From assembly GCF_024679095.1 (NCBI RefSeq), contig NC_066516.1:2803509-2867508 (forward strand): 64,000 bases of DNA, read 5' to 3'. The stretch's first letter is position 1. Every line of letters starts with the position of its first letter. Both the position numbers and the translations under genes were made by a program. The notes below the pieces were generated by a model. That model searched no databases, was not told the DNA's origin, and saw only the letters and a program-made list of their open reading frames with translations. Below, piece by piece: positions 1 to 13,279 of this stretch. Source of the DNA: Eriocheir sinensis (lineage: Eukaryota; Arthropoda; Malacostraca; Decapoda; Varunidae).

Positions 1-50
1 TCTCACGTCACCAGCGTCTGAACTATGTCTAACTAATCACGGTGTAGCAG

Positions 51-118
51 GTTCCTCCTCCTCCTCCTCCTGCTCTTCCTCCTCCTCCTCCTCCTCCTCC
101 TCCTGTTTCCTCGTCCTC
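51..118. repeat. (CTC/CTT)n microsatellite
   Basis: Imperfect pyrimidine trinucleotide tract on the plus strand. The poly-Glu frame read through it on the minus strand is a repeat artefact. Confidence 0.95.
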
Positions 119-230
119 CTTCCTTTCCCGACATTCCTGCAGACACGACCAAGTTCCCTCATGCTCCCTTGACCGCGCTGAGGGGAGTGAGTGAGGGGAG
201 GAAGGGACGTGGAACAGTGAAGGGAAGGGA

Positions 231-775
231 AGGGTAAAGGGCTGGTATGGAAGGGGGGGGTTGGGAGTAAGGTGAGATGATGATGATGATGATGATGATG
301 ATGGATAAAGAGTATGGATAAAGGGAGTATAGATAAAATGTTTGGATAAAAGGTTGGTATGGAAGGCTGAGGTTGGGAGTAATGTGATGTGATTGATGAT
401 GATGATAGTGGATTATGGGTATGGATAAAGGAACATGGATAAAGGGTATAGATAAAAGGTATGGACAAAAGGCTGGGATGGAAGGTGAATAGGAGTAATG
501 TGATGTGATTGATGATGAGGAGGAGGAGGATTAAGGGTATGGACAATGGAGTATGGATGAACGAGTATGGATAAATAGGTATAGATAAAGGGTATGGATA
601 AAGGGTTGGAATGAAAGGCTAAGGTTCGGAGTAATGAGGTAATTGATGATGATGATGATGATGATGGATAAAGGAGTATGGATGAAGGAGTAGAGATAAA
701 GGATATGGATAAAGGGCTGGTATGGAAGGCTGAGGTTGGGAGTAATGTGATTGATGATGATGCTGATGGTGGTTG
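231..775. repeat. Minisatellite, ~110-135 bp unit, five units
   Basis: Each unit has a block like GGCTGRTATGGAAGGCTGAGG, then GGAGTAATGTGAT, then a (GAT)n run, then several ATGGATAAAGG words. Units begin near 238, 350, 467, 602 and 712. Open frames here are repeat translations. Confidence 0.85.
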
Positions 776-835
776 TGGTGCTGGCGGCGAACGGAATCAA
801 TGGCTTCGGTGGTGGTGGTGGTGGTAGTGGTTGGG

Positions 836-1355
836 AAGGGTGAGGAATGAATGTGGTGAGGAAGTAGACGGGTGAGGAATGATGAGAATGTGGGGGGTGA
901 GCGAGGCAGGCTAGGGTAAATGAGAATGAATGTTTTGTGAAATCAAATGAACGAGGAATTATAATGTTATGGGATAACCGAGGGATGCTGGGATAAACCG
1001 GAACGAATAGGAATAGAGGTAAATCCTGAGCCTAGGGAATGTTTAGGTGTAAAGCAGAAGCTAAGGTGAAGAATGAATGTAGTGAGGAAGTAGACAGGTG
1101 AGGAACGTCGAGAATGTAGGGGATGACCGAGGGATGTTGTGATAAACGGGAATGAATAGAGATAAAGGTAAATCCTGAGTCTAGTAAATGTTCATAATGT
1201 AAGGCGGAAATTAAATGTGAGGAATGAATATGGTGAGGAAACAGATGAGTGAAGAATGATGGGAATGTTTTGGGATGACCGAGGGATGATGGGATAAACA
1301 GGAATGATAAGGAATAGCGACAAATCTTGAAACTACTTAGGAAATGTTAATGTTA
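836..1355. repeat. Second minisatellite, diverged, about three units
   Basis: The block GTGAGGAATGAATRTGGTGAGGAA recurs near 841, 1,070 and 1,217. It is followed by a GATGACCGAGGGATG block and a GGTAAATCCTGAG block. Units differ in length because of internal deletions. Confidence 0.75.
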
Positions 1356-1404
1356 ACATTTTGCGGTGGATGAGGGGTGAGCGTGCCGGCGCCGCGTCCA
1401 AGAG

Positions 1405-1602
1405 GACGCGGGACGAGAGTCCACGCGAACTCTAGATTCTCTCTCTAAAGAGAGGCTCAAATATGAGCTCCGAGGAGCAGCATGGACCATGCAAGATGGC
1501 GGCATTATAAACACTTACCTGCGCTGTAACGGGCTTGGGCCGACCATCAGGCCATACCAAGAAACCCTACCGGTGCCCTAGGCCGAAACATAAAAAGAAA
1601 AG
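1405..1602 (+). mobile_element. 5'-truncated SINE (same family as 52,421)
   Basis: From about 1,430 this matches the body and tail of the complete copy at 52,421-52,790. Shared blocks are ACTCTAGA, GCAGCATG..CATGCAAGATGGCG, TATAAACACT..CCTGCGC and GGGCCGACCATCAGGCC. It ends in an A-rich run. The tRNA-like head is missing, so it cannot carry its own pol III promoter. The match is by eye; percent identity was not computed. Confidence 0.75.
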
Positions 1603-1739
1603 GCGGATATTGCTAAGGATGATACATAGGAGAGGAGGGCTGAGGAGTGATGCGATTGTTAATGAGATGAGAGAGAGGGGTGGCGAGTTGATGGGGAACG
1701 AACGGGAAGCGTGGTAATACTCGAGTACGTTCATGTGTA

Positions 1740-2265
1740 GGAGGGCGGTAGGGAGGAGAGAAAAAAAACACGTTAAATGATGTAAAGATAAATTACTGTA
1801 ATAGAACGAGAACAATGTGATGAATGAATATTGTGAAGCTAAAAAAAGATGTGGATGAGTGGAAGGTTGTGGATGATAGAGGAAAAAAACGATCAGTGAG
1901 AGAGTTCAAAAAGGTAAATAGTTGAGGCAGTTGAGAAAAAAAAACGTTATGAGGCAAAGATAAATGCCTGTAGGATAACGAGAGCAATGCGATGGATGAA
2001 TATTGAAAGTAAAAGAACGTGGATTAGTGAAATGTCCTGGACGATAGAGAGAAAAAGAACGATCAATGAAGGTGAGTTCCAAAAGGATGAGGCAGTACAA
2101 AGAGAAAAAAGCCTTATGATAAAAAAGATAAATAGCTAATATAAGGAGCAACGTGATGGATGAATATTGTGAAACTAAAAAGAATGTTGTGAACTATAAA
2201 GAGAGGAGTAAAACGATCAATGACAGTGCTCGAGTTAAGAAAGGTAAATAGTTGAAGGTAGCAGG
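1740..2265. repeat. Minisatellite, ~170 bp unit, three units
   Basis: Units start near 1,757, 1,930 and 2,100 with GAGAAAAAAAACGTTATG-like sequence. They contain ACGAGARCAATGYGATGRATG, and later AACGATCARTGA and GGTAAATAGTTGAGG. The array passes into the next one at about 2.4 kb. Confidence 0.8.
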
Positions 2266-2394
2266 AATAGGTAAGCAAGGTAAAGTGGAGGGTGTGCGCT
2301 ATAGCTGCTCGTGGCCTCGGTGCTCATCTCCGTCGCATTGGCCCTTGAATCTATTGAACAGAGTAAAAAATATCGCGAGGTCTGTGTTCGGATG

Positions 2395-3545
2395 GAGAAG
2401 ATGATAGAGAGGAAGACTTAGTAAGGTTATGAGAAGGTTGGAAAAACTAGAACGATTTTGGGGTAGGGCAGGGAAAAGAAAGACAGTTATCAAAGGGTTT
2501 ATTAGAACGCTATAGATGAATGAAGCAGAGATGTAGAAGAGGGAAGCTAGAGTGATCTTGAGGTAGGTCAGGGAATGGAGCTACGGTTATGTAAAGGCTT
2601 ATGAAGCTATATAGGCTATGTAAGAGGAAGAGATAAAGTAGAAGAGCTAAACTAAAGAGATCTTGAGGTAGGGCAGGCAGAGGAGCGGAAGTAATGAAAA
2701 AGTCTACGACGATGATACAGATAGTAGAGGAAGAGATAACGTGAAAGAAAGAAATTAAAGAGGTCTTGGGTTAGGGCATGGAGAAGAGAGGACGTTATGG
2801 AAGGGCTTATTGGAAGATATCGCTGAATGGATTGAAGATAACATGCAAGGTGATGTGACAAGAGTGTGTAGGGGATTAAAGAACGGGTGAGAGATAAGGG
2901 AGAAAAATGTCAAACTAAATAATGGAATAAACGAAATAGACTAAAGAGAATCATAGGGGTAGAGGAGGGAAAGCAGGATATGTTATGAAAGGGTTTATTG
3001 GAACATATAGCTGAAGGGTATTGTGACGAGTGTGAGTAGGGTATTGAAGAACAGGTGAGGGGTCAAGGCGAAAGATGATAAACTATATAAACGAATAAAC
3101 GCAATAAACTAAAGAGAATCATAGGGGTAGAGGAGGGAAAGTAGGATATGTTATGAAAGGGTTTATAGGAAGATATAGCTGAAGGGTATTGTGACAAGTG
3201 TAAGTAGGGTATTGGTGAGGGGTCAGGGCGAAAGATGATAATAAACTATATAAATGAATAATCGCAATAAACTAAAGAGATCATAGGGGTAGAGGAGGGA
3301 AAGTAGGATATATTATGAAAGGGTTTATAGGAAGATATAGCTGAAGGGTATTGTGACGAATAAACGCAATAAAATAAAGAGTCGTGGGGCGATGGGGGTA
3401 GAGGAGGGAAAGAAGCAGTTGTTATGAAAGGGCTTGCAGGACGTTAAGAGATGCAAGGGGTGGCGATAACATGAACGAGGGTGTGTATGATAGTAAAGAA
3501 CGGGTGAGAGGTAAGAGCAAAAGATGACGGTCGAGAATTATGATA
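2395..3545. repeat. Minisatellite, ~100-175 bp unit, about eight units
   Basis: The best-preserved units carry GGGGTAGAGGAGGGAAAG (near 2,954, 3,127, 3,286 and 3,396) followed by TATGAAAGGGTTTAT and ATATAGCTGAAGGGTATTGTGAC. Older units towards 2.4 kb are recognisable by GTAGGGCAGGG..TTATGAAAGGGCTTAT. Divergence rises away from 3.2 kb. Confidence 0.8.
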
Positions 3546-3719
3546 TGATGTAAGTTCTCCCCAAACAATCTAGCTAGTTCCTGCCTTCCTCCCGTACGAG
3601 TCGAAGTTGGAGTGACACACGTGGGGGTAATGGCTGTCACGTGTATATTTTGTCATTAATTTATGCGGAAAGTTTACGGAGTTGTTATTAAGGGAAGGGA
3701 CGAGAGACAGGCAAGGGGA

Positions 3720-3766
3720 GTCACACACACACACACAGAGAGGTGGAGTTGTATATATTATCATTG

Positions 3767-3801
<35 letters not shown>

Positions 3802-3913
3802 GATTTGTCGTTCTTTGCTTGTCTGTCTGTCTGTATCTCTCTATCTATAACACACACACACACACACGCACACGCACACACACACACGCACACACACACA
3901 CACACACACACAC
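3720..3913. repeat. Compound (CA)n/(GT)n microsatellite with polarity flip
   Basis: (CA)n at 3,721 is followed by (GT)16 at about 3,769-3,800 and an interrupted (CA)n at 3,851-3,913. The opposite polarities make a near-inverted repeat that could fold back. The Cys-Val and His-Thr reading frames are artefacts. Confidence 0.9.
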
Positions 3914-3929
3914 CATCACCCACCCCCAA

Positions 3930-4338
3930 ACACACACCAGAACTTTGTGCGTGCAGAATCTAATGCGGCGAAGCTCAGCCACTCCTTGATCTCCCAACAA
4001 TACAAAAGTTCTGCAGGGCCCCGGCGCAGCATTACCGCAGTGTGTGTATGTGTGCAGCATCAGAACACGACACCCTCCCCCGCTGCACCAAGAAAAAGCG
4101 AAAGAAAAATATAAGAGACGCAACAGACGAACTGTGAAATGCAAACAGCAAGCAACGTGCAGCAATGACTAGGCAAAAATTCTTTGGTTTTGGGGTAATG
4201 ATGCTTTGCCGCGGTGATGAGATGAACAGTCGTGAAAGATGTTATTTTCAGATGATGGTTATTAATACTCTTATTGTTATTTAATGTTTTTGCTGTTATT
4301 ACTTTTTTATTGAATTTTAACAACTATTAAAAGGAATC
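3930..4338. other. Unassigned single-copy-looking stretch
   Basis: No convincing coding frame, tRNA or transposon end is visible here. The reading frames are short and lack recognisable domains. Confidence 0.4.
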
Positions 4339-4364
4339 TCTACTACTACTACTACTACTACTAT

Positions 4365-4410
<46 letters not shown>

Positions 4411-4412
4411 GC
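4339..4412 (-). repeat. (AGT)n tail of RTE-type LINE
   Basis: Trinucleotide run (ACT on the plus strand) abutting the 3' end of the minus-strand RTE fragment, directly after the final ...GKALVLQQIS-like codons. RTE elements characteristically end in short tandem repeats rather than poly(A), so I read this as the element's tail, later expanded. Confidence 0.65.
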
Positions 4413-4950
4413 TGTTGCTGCTGCTGATGCTGCAACAACTACTAATCTGCTGTAGGACAAGGGCCTTCCCCAATCTTTTATACTTCTCCGTCTCCAGCAA
4501 ATTCTCAAACTCCATCGCTTCACCTCGTCCTTTGTGTGCCCCGACTCTTCTTACATTTTCCGTGTTCTCATTCTGTTACTTTCTCTGTCCATCTGTTATG
4601 GGTCCTACGCATGATATCTGCCCAAATCAACTTCTAATTTTAAATATTCATTAAAATATCTGCAAACTTTGCTTATTCTATAATCCATGATGCTCGCTTT
4701 CTGTCTCTCCATGCCACACTCATAATTTTTCTCACTATCCTTTTTTGTGCACTTCTTAGCTTTTTCTCTAGACATTTTGCAAAACACCAGGTCTCTGTAG
4801 CGTGTGTTGGGACTGACAGGATACATTGTTTGCACACATTACTCTTCAGAAAAAGTAGCAAGATGTTATTCATGACCTGACGATGTTTACTGAATGCACT
4901 CCATCCCGTTTTTATTCCCTTTCTTATTTATTTTCCTAGCCAGGGTTTTC
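4413..4950 (-). mobile_element. RTE-clade LINE, C-terminal fragment
   Basis: The minus strand, read with frameshifts, gives the post-reverse-transcriptase end typical of RTE/BovB LINEs. In order: GWSAFSKHRQVMN (about 4,890), VCKQCILSVP, ATETW, KKLRSAQKRIVRKIMSVAWRD, KRASWI, then WADIMRRTHNRW (about 4,600) and GKALVLQQIS (about 4,445). The catalytic domain lies upstream and is absent, so this is a 5'-truncated dead copy with stops. Its 5' third lies in the left arm of the inverted duplication at 4,802-6,094. Clade assignment rests on motif recognition, not alignment. Confidence 0.75.
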
Positions 4951-5085
4951 ACTACTACCCCTGACACTACTATTACTGCTATTACTATTACACTAATGTT
5001 ACTACAACAACTACTACTACGACAACAACTTCTACTACTACTGGTGTTGCTGCTGCTGCCGTTGCTGTTACTTCAATATTTGTAC

Positions 5086-5811
5086 TATATAGTGGAGCTC
5101 AGGGTGTGAGTTAATGTTTCATTGATGCCTGGTGTCTTCCTTGCCAGACGCCACGTCGTCACACCAAGTTGGCCGCGGCTTACTCGCTGGCTGGTGGCAG
5201 GCCACATACTTGCTATCAAAGGGTCGTAGGCGAGGCTGAAACTCCTCACAACCACTATTATGAGGCCTTCGCCCCAACAACCGCCACTGTTTCCCTATTA
5301 AGGTGGTGGACATTTTCCAAAGCTTCTCATAAAATTATTTATACAAATAAGTACGTACATACTATGTTAAAGGACGGTGATGATGGTGACGATGATGCTA
5401 ATGATGATGTCCATGATGATAATGTGCTGCGAATTTATACTTTAGCGACACACTGGTTAGGCCAAAATCTTACATACCGTTCACCGACTCACCTGCGACG
5501 TACAAGGACCTTTCTCCCAAGCACCACCTTAAATATCCATCTCCATGGGCCCAAAGGTACAAGACTTAAGGTATACTTATGTTTGGAGGGGTTTCAGTTA
5601 AGGTCGACAGAAGGTGTCGGCGTTGTAAGCCAACCAGTAGTAATGAGTTCATATTTTTACGGCCACGTTGCTTGTTCCGTCTTCAACTGTTACAGCAGAC
5701 AGTAAAACTGAGCTGTTGCTACGACTGCGCCTCATGCATAGCTCAACCACCCAATTACCCACGGCTGCTCAGCTTCGCTTTCAGATCCCAGCTTAGTGTC
5801 TGTGCTGCTTT
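5086..5811. other. Spacer of the inverted duplication
   Basis: Plus-strand frame 5,169-5,705 (178 codons) has no stop, but I recognise no domain and it contains a low-complexity Asp-rich run from a GATGATG stretch. I would not call it a gene without transcript support. Confidence 0.4.
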
Positions 5812-5939
5812 GTACAAATATTGAAGTAACAGCAACGGCAGTAGCAGCAACACCTGTAGTAGTAGTAGTAGTAGTCGTAGTAGTAGTTGTTGTAGTAACA
5901 TTAGTGTATTAGTAATAGCAGTAATAGTAGTACCAGGGG

Positions 5940-6087
5940 TAGTAGTGAAAACCCTGGCCAGGAAAATAAATAAGAAAGGGAATAAAAACGGGATGGAGTG
6001 CATTCAGTAAACATCGTCAGGTCATGAATAACATCTTGCTACTTTTCTGAAGAGTAATGTGTGTAAACAATGTATCCTGTCAGTCCC

Positions 6088-6094
<7 letters not shown>
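5940..6094 (+). mobile_element. RTE LINE fragment in the right arm
   Basis: Plus-strand copy of the segment seen on the minus strand at 4,802-4,950, encoding GWSAFSKHRQVMN and CKQCILSVP-like residues. It stops abruptly in a (CA)n tract where the left copy continues into ATETW and beyond, so the duplication breakpoint coincides with the microsatellite. Confidence 0.75.

Positions 6095-6145
<51 letters not shown>
6091..6145. repeat. (CA)n microsatellite
   Basis: About 27 perfect CA units starting at the truncated end of the inverted-duplication arm. Confidence 0.95.
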
Positions 6146-6146
<1 letters not shown>

Positions 6147-6230
6147 CCGTCACTTGCGAGCAATTTCATTCGGGGAGAGCACTGGATGGCGATCGCGAGA
6201 CTATCGCGTGGTCACACCATGACGAACACA

Positions 6231-7390
<1,160 letters not shown>

Positions 7391-7395
7391 GTCAC

Positions 7396-7437
<42 letters not shown>
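7391..7437. repeat. (CA)n tract 5' of SINE copy B
   Basis: About 20 CA units ending a few bases before the SINE head. Confidence 0.95.
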
Positions 7438-7438
<1 letters not shown>

Positions 7439-7440
7439 CA

Positions 7441-8550
<1,110 letters not shown>

Positions 8551-8644
8551 CTAACCAATGTTTTTTTCTCTTTCCACAGGTAAGTTGCTGAGGTGGACTG
8601 TGCCACGTCTTGTGTATTGTGTCGGTAGTGTCCTGAGGGTAAGT
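8551..8644 (+). promoter_or_regulatory. Candidate recursive-splice site with short exon
   Basis: A complete 3' splice site is followed immediately by a consensus 5' splice site. The branch-point match CTAAC is at 8,551-8,555, the pyrimidine tract TTTTTTTCTCTTTCCACAG ends at AG 8,578-8,579, and GTAAGT starts at 8,580. Fifty-nine bases later a second consensus donor, GAGG|GTAAGT, begins at 8,639. Fused acceptor-donor sites are the ratchet points of recursive splicing in long introns, and a nearby downstream donor matches the recursive-exon model described in vertebrates. Alternatively 8,580-8,638 is an ordinary 59-nt exon, which is not a multiple of three. The site strings are plain; their use is inference. 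Confidence 0.55.
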
Positions 8645-9055
<411 letters not shown>

Positions 9056-10089
9056 TTAACTTATAATTTATTTGGTATAATATACTTATCCATTTGTTCT
9101 CTCGCATGAACACTAAGATATCAAAATATTTGTTACTAAAAAAATCTGTGGCTTTTGGGTCTAAAAACCTCCTTCTCGTGAAGAACATGAGGAGTGGGGA
9201 GGGAGCGGGTTTACCTGATGATACACCTCCTAAAAGAATTGTTGGAAAGGCGCTTTTGTCTATTTTTTCCGAAGATTTTTTCCCATTGTCCGAACACACA
9301 CCGAGTCACTCTTGCAGCTCACCGCGTCACGTTACTGCCCTAATCATTATTGCCAGACCTGAGCATGGAGCTACTTAAAATAATAATAGAAAATCAAACA
9401 TGAAATAATAAAAATTTCAGAAAGTGATCCTTGAAAATGGACGACGTCACTTGGTCAAAAGAGACGCCCCTATCAGCGGGTTAGCTAAAGGGTGCATGAG
9501 TCGAAGTACCGGTTTCATAGTAAAACAGACTATATTGCGATAACGAGATAACAAGTCACAAACGTACGCGCCCGATATCAAACGCACTCTACTAAGGAAG
9601 GAGATAAGTAGTTCGAGAACATGTTTATTGCTATGTCTCTCAGAAATGCTGTCAACTGTTGAGTGCCTGTTAGGGGATGGCATAAAACAGAGTGAAGAGA
9701 TTTGCGTGCATGAATGAGTATGCGTATGAATGTGTTTTACAAGTGTCTACAATAACAATATGTTGCCACCGTTAGCTGACAGTATTGAATTAACGACGTC
9801 ACTATAAAAAACTGATGCGGGCCTTTACTGCGTGAGTGTGTTGCGAAGTAAGGTTGTGGAAAAGTTAATTTATTTCCAGTGAATATTAGAAAGGTGTATT
9901 GGGACGGCGCTCCCTCTTCTTCCAACACCCGCCACACCAACCACTGCTGACAGATCTATGTTGTCAGATCATGATATTGTCGAAAAATATGTATAACTAT
10001 TAAAATTACGCCAAAAATGACGATATTATGCCAATTTTACGCTGAACTTTTTTCCTACCAGCACAGTTATGATACTGTTTATAATAATT
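9056..10089. other. Unassigned AT-rich stretch
   Basis: No recognisable gene, SINE or tandem repeat. Short frames only, none with a domain I recognise. Confidence 0.4.
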
Positions 10090-10109
10090 GTGTGTATGTG
10101 TGTGTGTGT

Positions 10110-10400
10110 AATTCACCTCTTGGTCTGCTGCGAGTCCCTCTCGAGACAGCCAGCCGTTCCCCTATGGAAGAGCACAGAGCTCGTAGTACCCATCTTTGGG
10201 GAGGACTGAGACCACTCACACACAACACACCACGACAACGAGGTCACAACTCCTTGCCTGACGTCGCGTACCTACTCACTGCTAGGTGAACAGGGGCTAC
10301 ACGTGAAAGAAGACAAACCCAACTTATCTTCACCAGGCCGGGGAATTGAACCCCGGTCCTTCTGGTTGTGAGCCAGATGCTCTACCCCTGAGCTACCGGG

Positions 10401-10402
<2 letters not shown>
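10110..10402 (-). mobile_element. SINE with tRNA-Val-like head, AC tail, copy F
   Basis: On the minus strand the head reads GGCCCGGTAGCTCAGGGGTA (A box) with anticodon loop CTCACAA (CAC, Val-like) and B box GGGGTTCAATTCC. The D, anticodon and T arms fold, but the acceptor strands (GGCCCGG versus GCCTGGT) do not pair and the sequence continues ~220 bp, so it is a SINE and not a tRNA gene. The body differs from the AC-tail copies A-D, yet the 3' end is the same GTGAATTACACAC. (AC)n abuts both ends on the sense strand. Confidence 0.85.

Positions 10403-10448
<46 letters not shown>
10403..10448. repeat. (GT)n tract at the 5' end of SINE copy F
   Basis: Read with the SINE this is (AC)n directly before the tRNA-like head. 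Confidence 0.95.
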
Positions 10449-10450
<2 letters not shown>

Positions 10451-11116
10451 CGCGTTACGCACTTATAACTATAATTTCATCGATCTTAGATTTAACATAT
10501 TTTCCCCCAAATTATACAAGCAGTAAAAAAAGCTACTTGTGGCAGCACTGCCAGCAGATTTCGTGAATGTAGTTGGAGGAACTACGTGGCACGCGACCAC
10601 CAGTCCTCCCCGCCCCTCCCCTGCTAGCACTCCCCGGTGACGGCCACGAGCGGTGCCGCACACAGCAGCACGGGCAGCGGTGAGGCGATGAGCCGGAATT
10701 TATTTCAGTACTTGAATTAATTACACATGAAGATTATAATGATAAATCGTGACGCCAATAAATCTTTTTTTCTGTTTGCAGTTACGGAGATTCATAACAT
10801 TTCAATGGTCTTTATGCGTCTATTTATTGTATTGCCATATCGCTTTATAATGCTGCTCATAACCGTATTTAATATCAATTCAAGCTCAACACACCAAAAT
10901 ATCGCCATTACACCTGTCATTTAAATCTTGATTGACACCTAACGAGTAGAAATATTGCCCTTTTCCTGCAGGCTGCTTATCAAAATCCATATTTTAAATT
11001 GTTCGAAAAGATATTTTAAATTTTGGAGCGCCTGCAACCTCGCGGCAAATTTCACTTCCCCCTCAAAGGACATACAAGACAATCTATATGGCACTATTAT
11101 GACGGGAACCACAGTG
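10449..11116. other. No feature seen
   Basis: Complex sequence, AT-rich after 10,700. Short frames without recognisable domains. Confidence 0.4.
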
Positions 11117-11140
11117 TCACACACACACACACACACACAC
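11117..11140. repeat. (AC)n 5' of SINE copy C
   Basis: Twelve units directly abutting the SINE head. Confidence 0.95.
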
Positions 11141-11405
11141 CGCTCCGGTAGCTTAATCGGCAAGAGCGCCGCGCTGCAAGGCTTCACGGCCAAATAGGCG
11201 GCGGTTCGAGCCCCGCTCAGGCCGGATTCTTTCCGTTGACTAGTAGTGGTTACTTACTGTCCCCCCTTGAGCAAGGGGGATGGGGTGTGTGGTGTGTGAG
11301 GTCCTGGCAGTACCCAGAGATCGACGATAATGAGCATGCACTTGCTCGTGTCGGGAGGTTACCTGCTGGCGAAAGCGAGTCCAACTCCTGATCAGGCCGT
11401 GGTGA

Positions 11406-11409
<4 letters not shown>
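11141..11409 (+). mobile_element. tRNA-derived SINE, AC-tail family, copy C (best preserved)
   Basis: The head CGCTCCGGTAGCTTAATCGG is A-box-like and GGCGGTTCGAGCCCC near 11,205 is a good B box, spaced as in a tRNA. The body then holds TTCCGTTGACTAG, CTTGAGCAAGGGGGATGGGG, GTACCCAGAGATCGAC, ACTTGCTC.TGTCGGGAGG, CCTGATCAGGCCGTGGTG, ending GAATTACACAC. It is the reference copy for this family in the window. Pol III control boxes are present, but transcription is untested. Confidence 0.92.

Positions 11410-11454
<45 letters not shown>
11410..11454. repeat. (CA)n 3' of SINE copy C
   Basis: About 22 units continuing the SINE end. Confidence 0.95.
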
Positions 11455-11458
<4 letters not shown>

Positions 11459-11737
11459 TGCCACATCACATCACTTACCTTAATTCTAGCATATTAATTA
11501 CGAGCTGTGGTGCCAAGTACAGTATGCGCATGCAGTTTAGTTTGACATACTCATGACCGCTACTGACGGGCTGGTAACACATGAGCCAATGCTGAGGGCT
11601 GACAAATTCACCGATCATTCCTCGTGACGGTATGAAGTTTATACCACACCGGCCGCAGAGACTCCTGTAGACTCCATTTTTATTAGTGAATCCTTGTGTT
11701 ACAAAAAGTAAAGTTACCAGTCATAAAGACTGCGATA
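11455..11737. other. No feature seen
   Basis: Complex sequence without a recognisable gene or repeat. Confidence 0.4.
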
Positions 11738-12006
11738 AAAGGTAAAGTCTGGGGCGTACGGTAAGCTACTCCTTGCGTTGGTGTTCTTTACCGTCTACCC
11801 GTGAGCTTGTGGTGGGAAAGAACCCAATACCCCGGGGCAAGGGGCGTGTGAAATCCATGTTACCACAGTTTACCTTTCTCATGTGTCCCACAGGTACCCA
11901 TTTATCGACTAGCCCTAAAGGGCTGTGCGCTGACTGCCCTGGCCGGAATCGAACCCGTGTCCAAGGATTCGTACCTAGGCGTGCTGACCACTATGCAACA
12001 GGGGCA
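11738..12006 (-). mobile_element. tRNA-derived SINE, second family, copy H
   Basis: The minus strand begins TGCCCCTGTTGCATAGTGG followed by TCAGCACGCCTAGG (A box region), then GGGTTCGATTCCGG (B box). The body has TCGATAAATGGGTACCTG, shared with the copy at 57,988-58,234, and the 3' part contains CTTTACC words. Different body and tail from the AC-tail family. Confidence 0.8.
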
Positions 12007-13041
12007 TGAAGATGAGTGTTATTGAGCATGATGATTAGGACACTTTATCCTCGTACATATCCCACATGCCTTAAGAGTACGTCAGCTTAACAGCTTAAAA
12101 GACGGTTTTTAGTTCAAGTATAAAAGGTGGAGCGCTTGTTCATTCTCTTTCCTTCACAAATTTATTTTATGCCAACTATCTATTCGTTAGCTCTTGATAT
12201 CTTCCATGTTTTCCTCAACTTCTCCGTGTATACCATCATTATGTGAATATATCTGCCACCACGCTGTCCTTTCATATCTTCCCTATTACCTGCTAAATCA
12301 GGCTTCGCTCCACAAGAGTATGGTCCACCTCTCTTTCCCTGTGGACGACCAAGTCTGCAAATGATGATTCATAAATTTGACCAGTTTTGTATCAACATTT
12401 TTTTTTCTTTTTTTTTACGTCTGTATCACTCCCTCCTATTTGATCAGATAACTGACTCCTTTAGCTCCTTGCCCTCCTGTTTTGCTTCACACGGCTCCAG
12501 AGTATTAAACTTCCCCTTTCGCAACGCTTTGGTGACGCCCATTGTTTTTGTCTAGGTGTTTCGCCACATTCAGGAACTACTCGCCGAACTGTGCCGAACT
12601 TAAAATCGAACTGGATCTTGGGAAAATGGCCCCGAATTGCGGCTTCCTTGAAGTCAACACTCATTTCACTAGAAGTAATACGAAGCCTAACAATGAGTGT
12701 ACGAAGTGGATAGGAACGAACACAAAGCGTCCCGATGCCTCGATATCTTTAAAATATACGATCATTTTCAGAACACGAATAAGCACGATGAGAGCTCCTC
12801 TTACTCGATGTAAGTCGAACCCTTACGGAAGACCAAGAATCTCATACGATTTGTCACGATGCTACCTTAAAAAATATAAAACCACCACTATCTGCATTTA
12901 TCACCTCTCACCTTCCTTCACCCCATTTTAGCACTTCAAACCCCATTTATTTATTTTGTTTCCAACTACACCCAGATTTTTCAGTGGTTTTATGTTTTTC
13001 TATAGACACCATATTCCCAGTTCACGTCGTCACCCAGCAAC
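12007..13041. other. Unassigned stretch
   Basis: A 130-codon plus-strand frame at 12,542-12,931 has no domain I recognise. A pyrimidine tract and AG near 13,003 resemble a splice acceptor before the small frame at 13,042. Confidence 0.35.
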
Positions 13042-13143
13042 ATGGACTACAGCAACTTGGACGTCCTGGATTACCTAACTGACAACCAACTGAAGCTGTT
13101 CAAGTTGGAGTGTGACGTCGACGTCCACATTACCAAAATGTGA
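13042..13143 (+). CDS. Small 33-codon ORF, unrecognised
   Basis: ATG in good context (CAGCAACATGG), reading MDYSNLDVLDYLTDNQLK to a TGA at 13,141. A possible splice acceptor (TTTTTCTATAG) lies 40 bp upstream. It directly precedes a PIF/Harbinger-like fragment, so it may be the start of a decayed transposase. I do not recognise the peptide. Confidence 0.25.
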   Translation: MDYSNLDVLDYLTDNQLKLFKLECDVDVHITKM

Positions 13144-13279
13144 CCGGTCGTGCAATTACTGCAACAGAAGAAGAAAAGGCAGAGGAGGAAACGGTTCATG
13201 TGGAGCAATTTCTGAATCCAGAGAAGACAATTTTTCGGCTAGGACGTGCACACATACTACAGTTACAAAGGCCTCCAGT

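Larger units (their letters stand above)
4802..6094. repeat. Long inverted duplication, ~283-bp arms
   Basis: The left arm 4,802-5,085 and right arm 5,812-6,094 are near-identical reverse complements. Both contain CAGTCCCAACACAC at the outer end, the CATCGTCAGGTCATGAATAAC block, an RTE LINE segment, a trinucleotide run and GTACAAATATTGAAGTAAC at the inner end. Both arms carry the same LINE/microsatellite junction, so this is one junction copied in inverted orientation, not two insertions. Spacer about 726 bp. Confidence 0.9.

Noticed and set aside
1505..1530. Minus-strand GCGCAG|GTAAGT as a second recursive-splice site
   Set aside because: No pyrimidine tract precedes it, and it lies in SINE consensus sequence.
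5169..5705. 178-codon frame in the inverted-duplication spacer as a gene
   Set aside because: No recognisable domain, no splice or promoter context, and one low-complexity Asp run. Listed only as an unassigned spacer.
10335..10402. tRNA-Val(CAC) gene on the minus strand
   Set aside because: The acceptor strands do not pair, and the sequence continues as a SINE body with an AC tail flanked by (AC)n.
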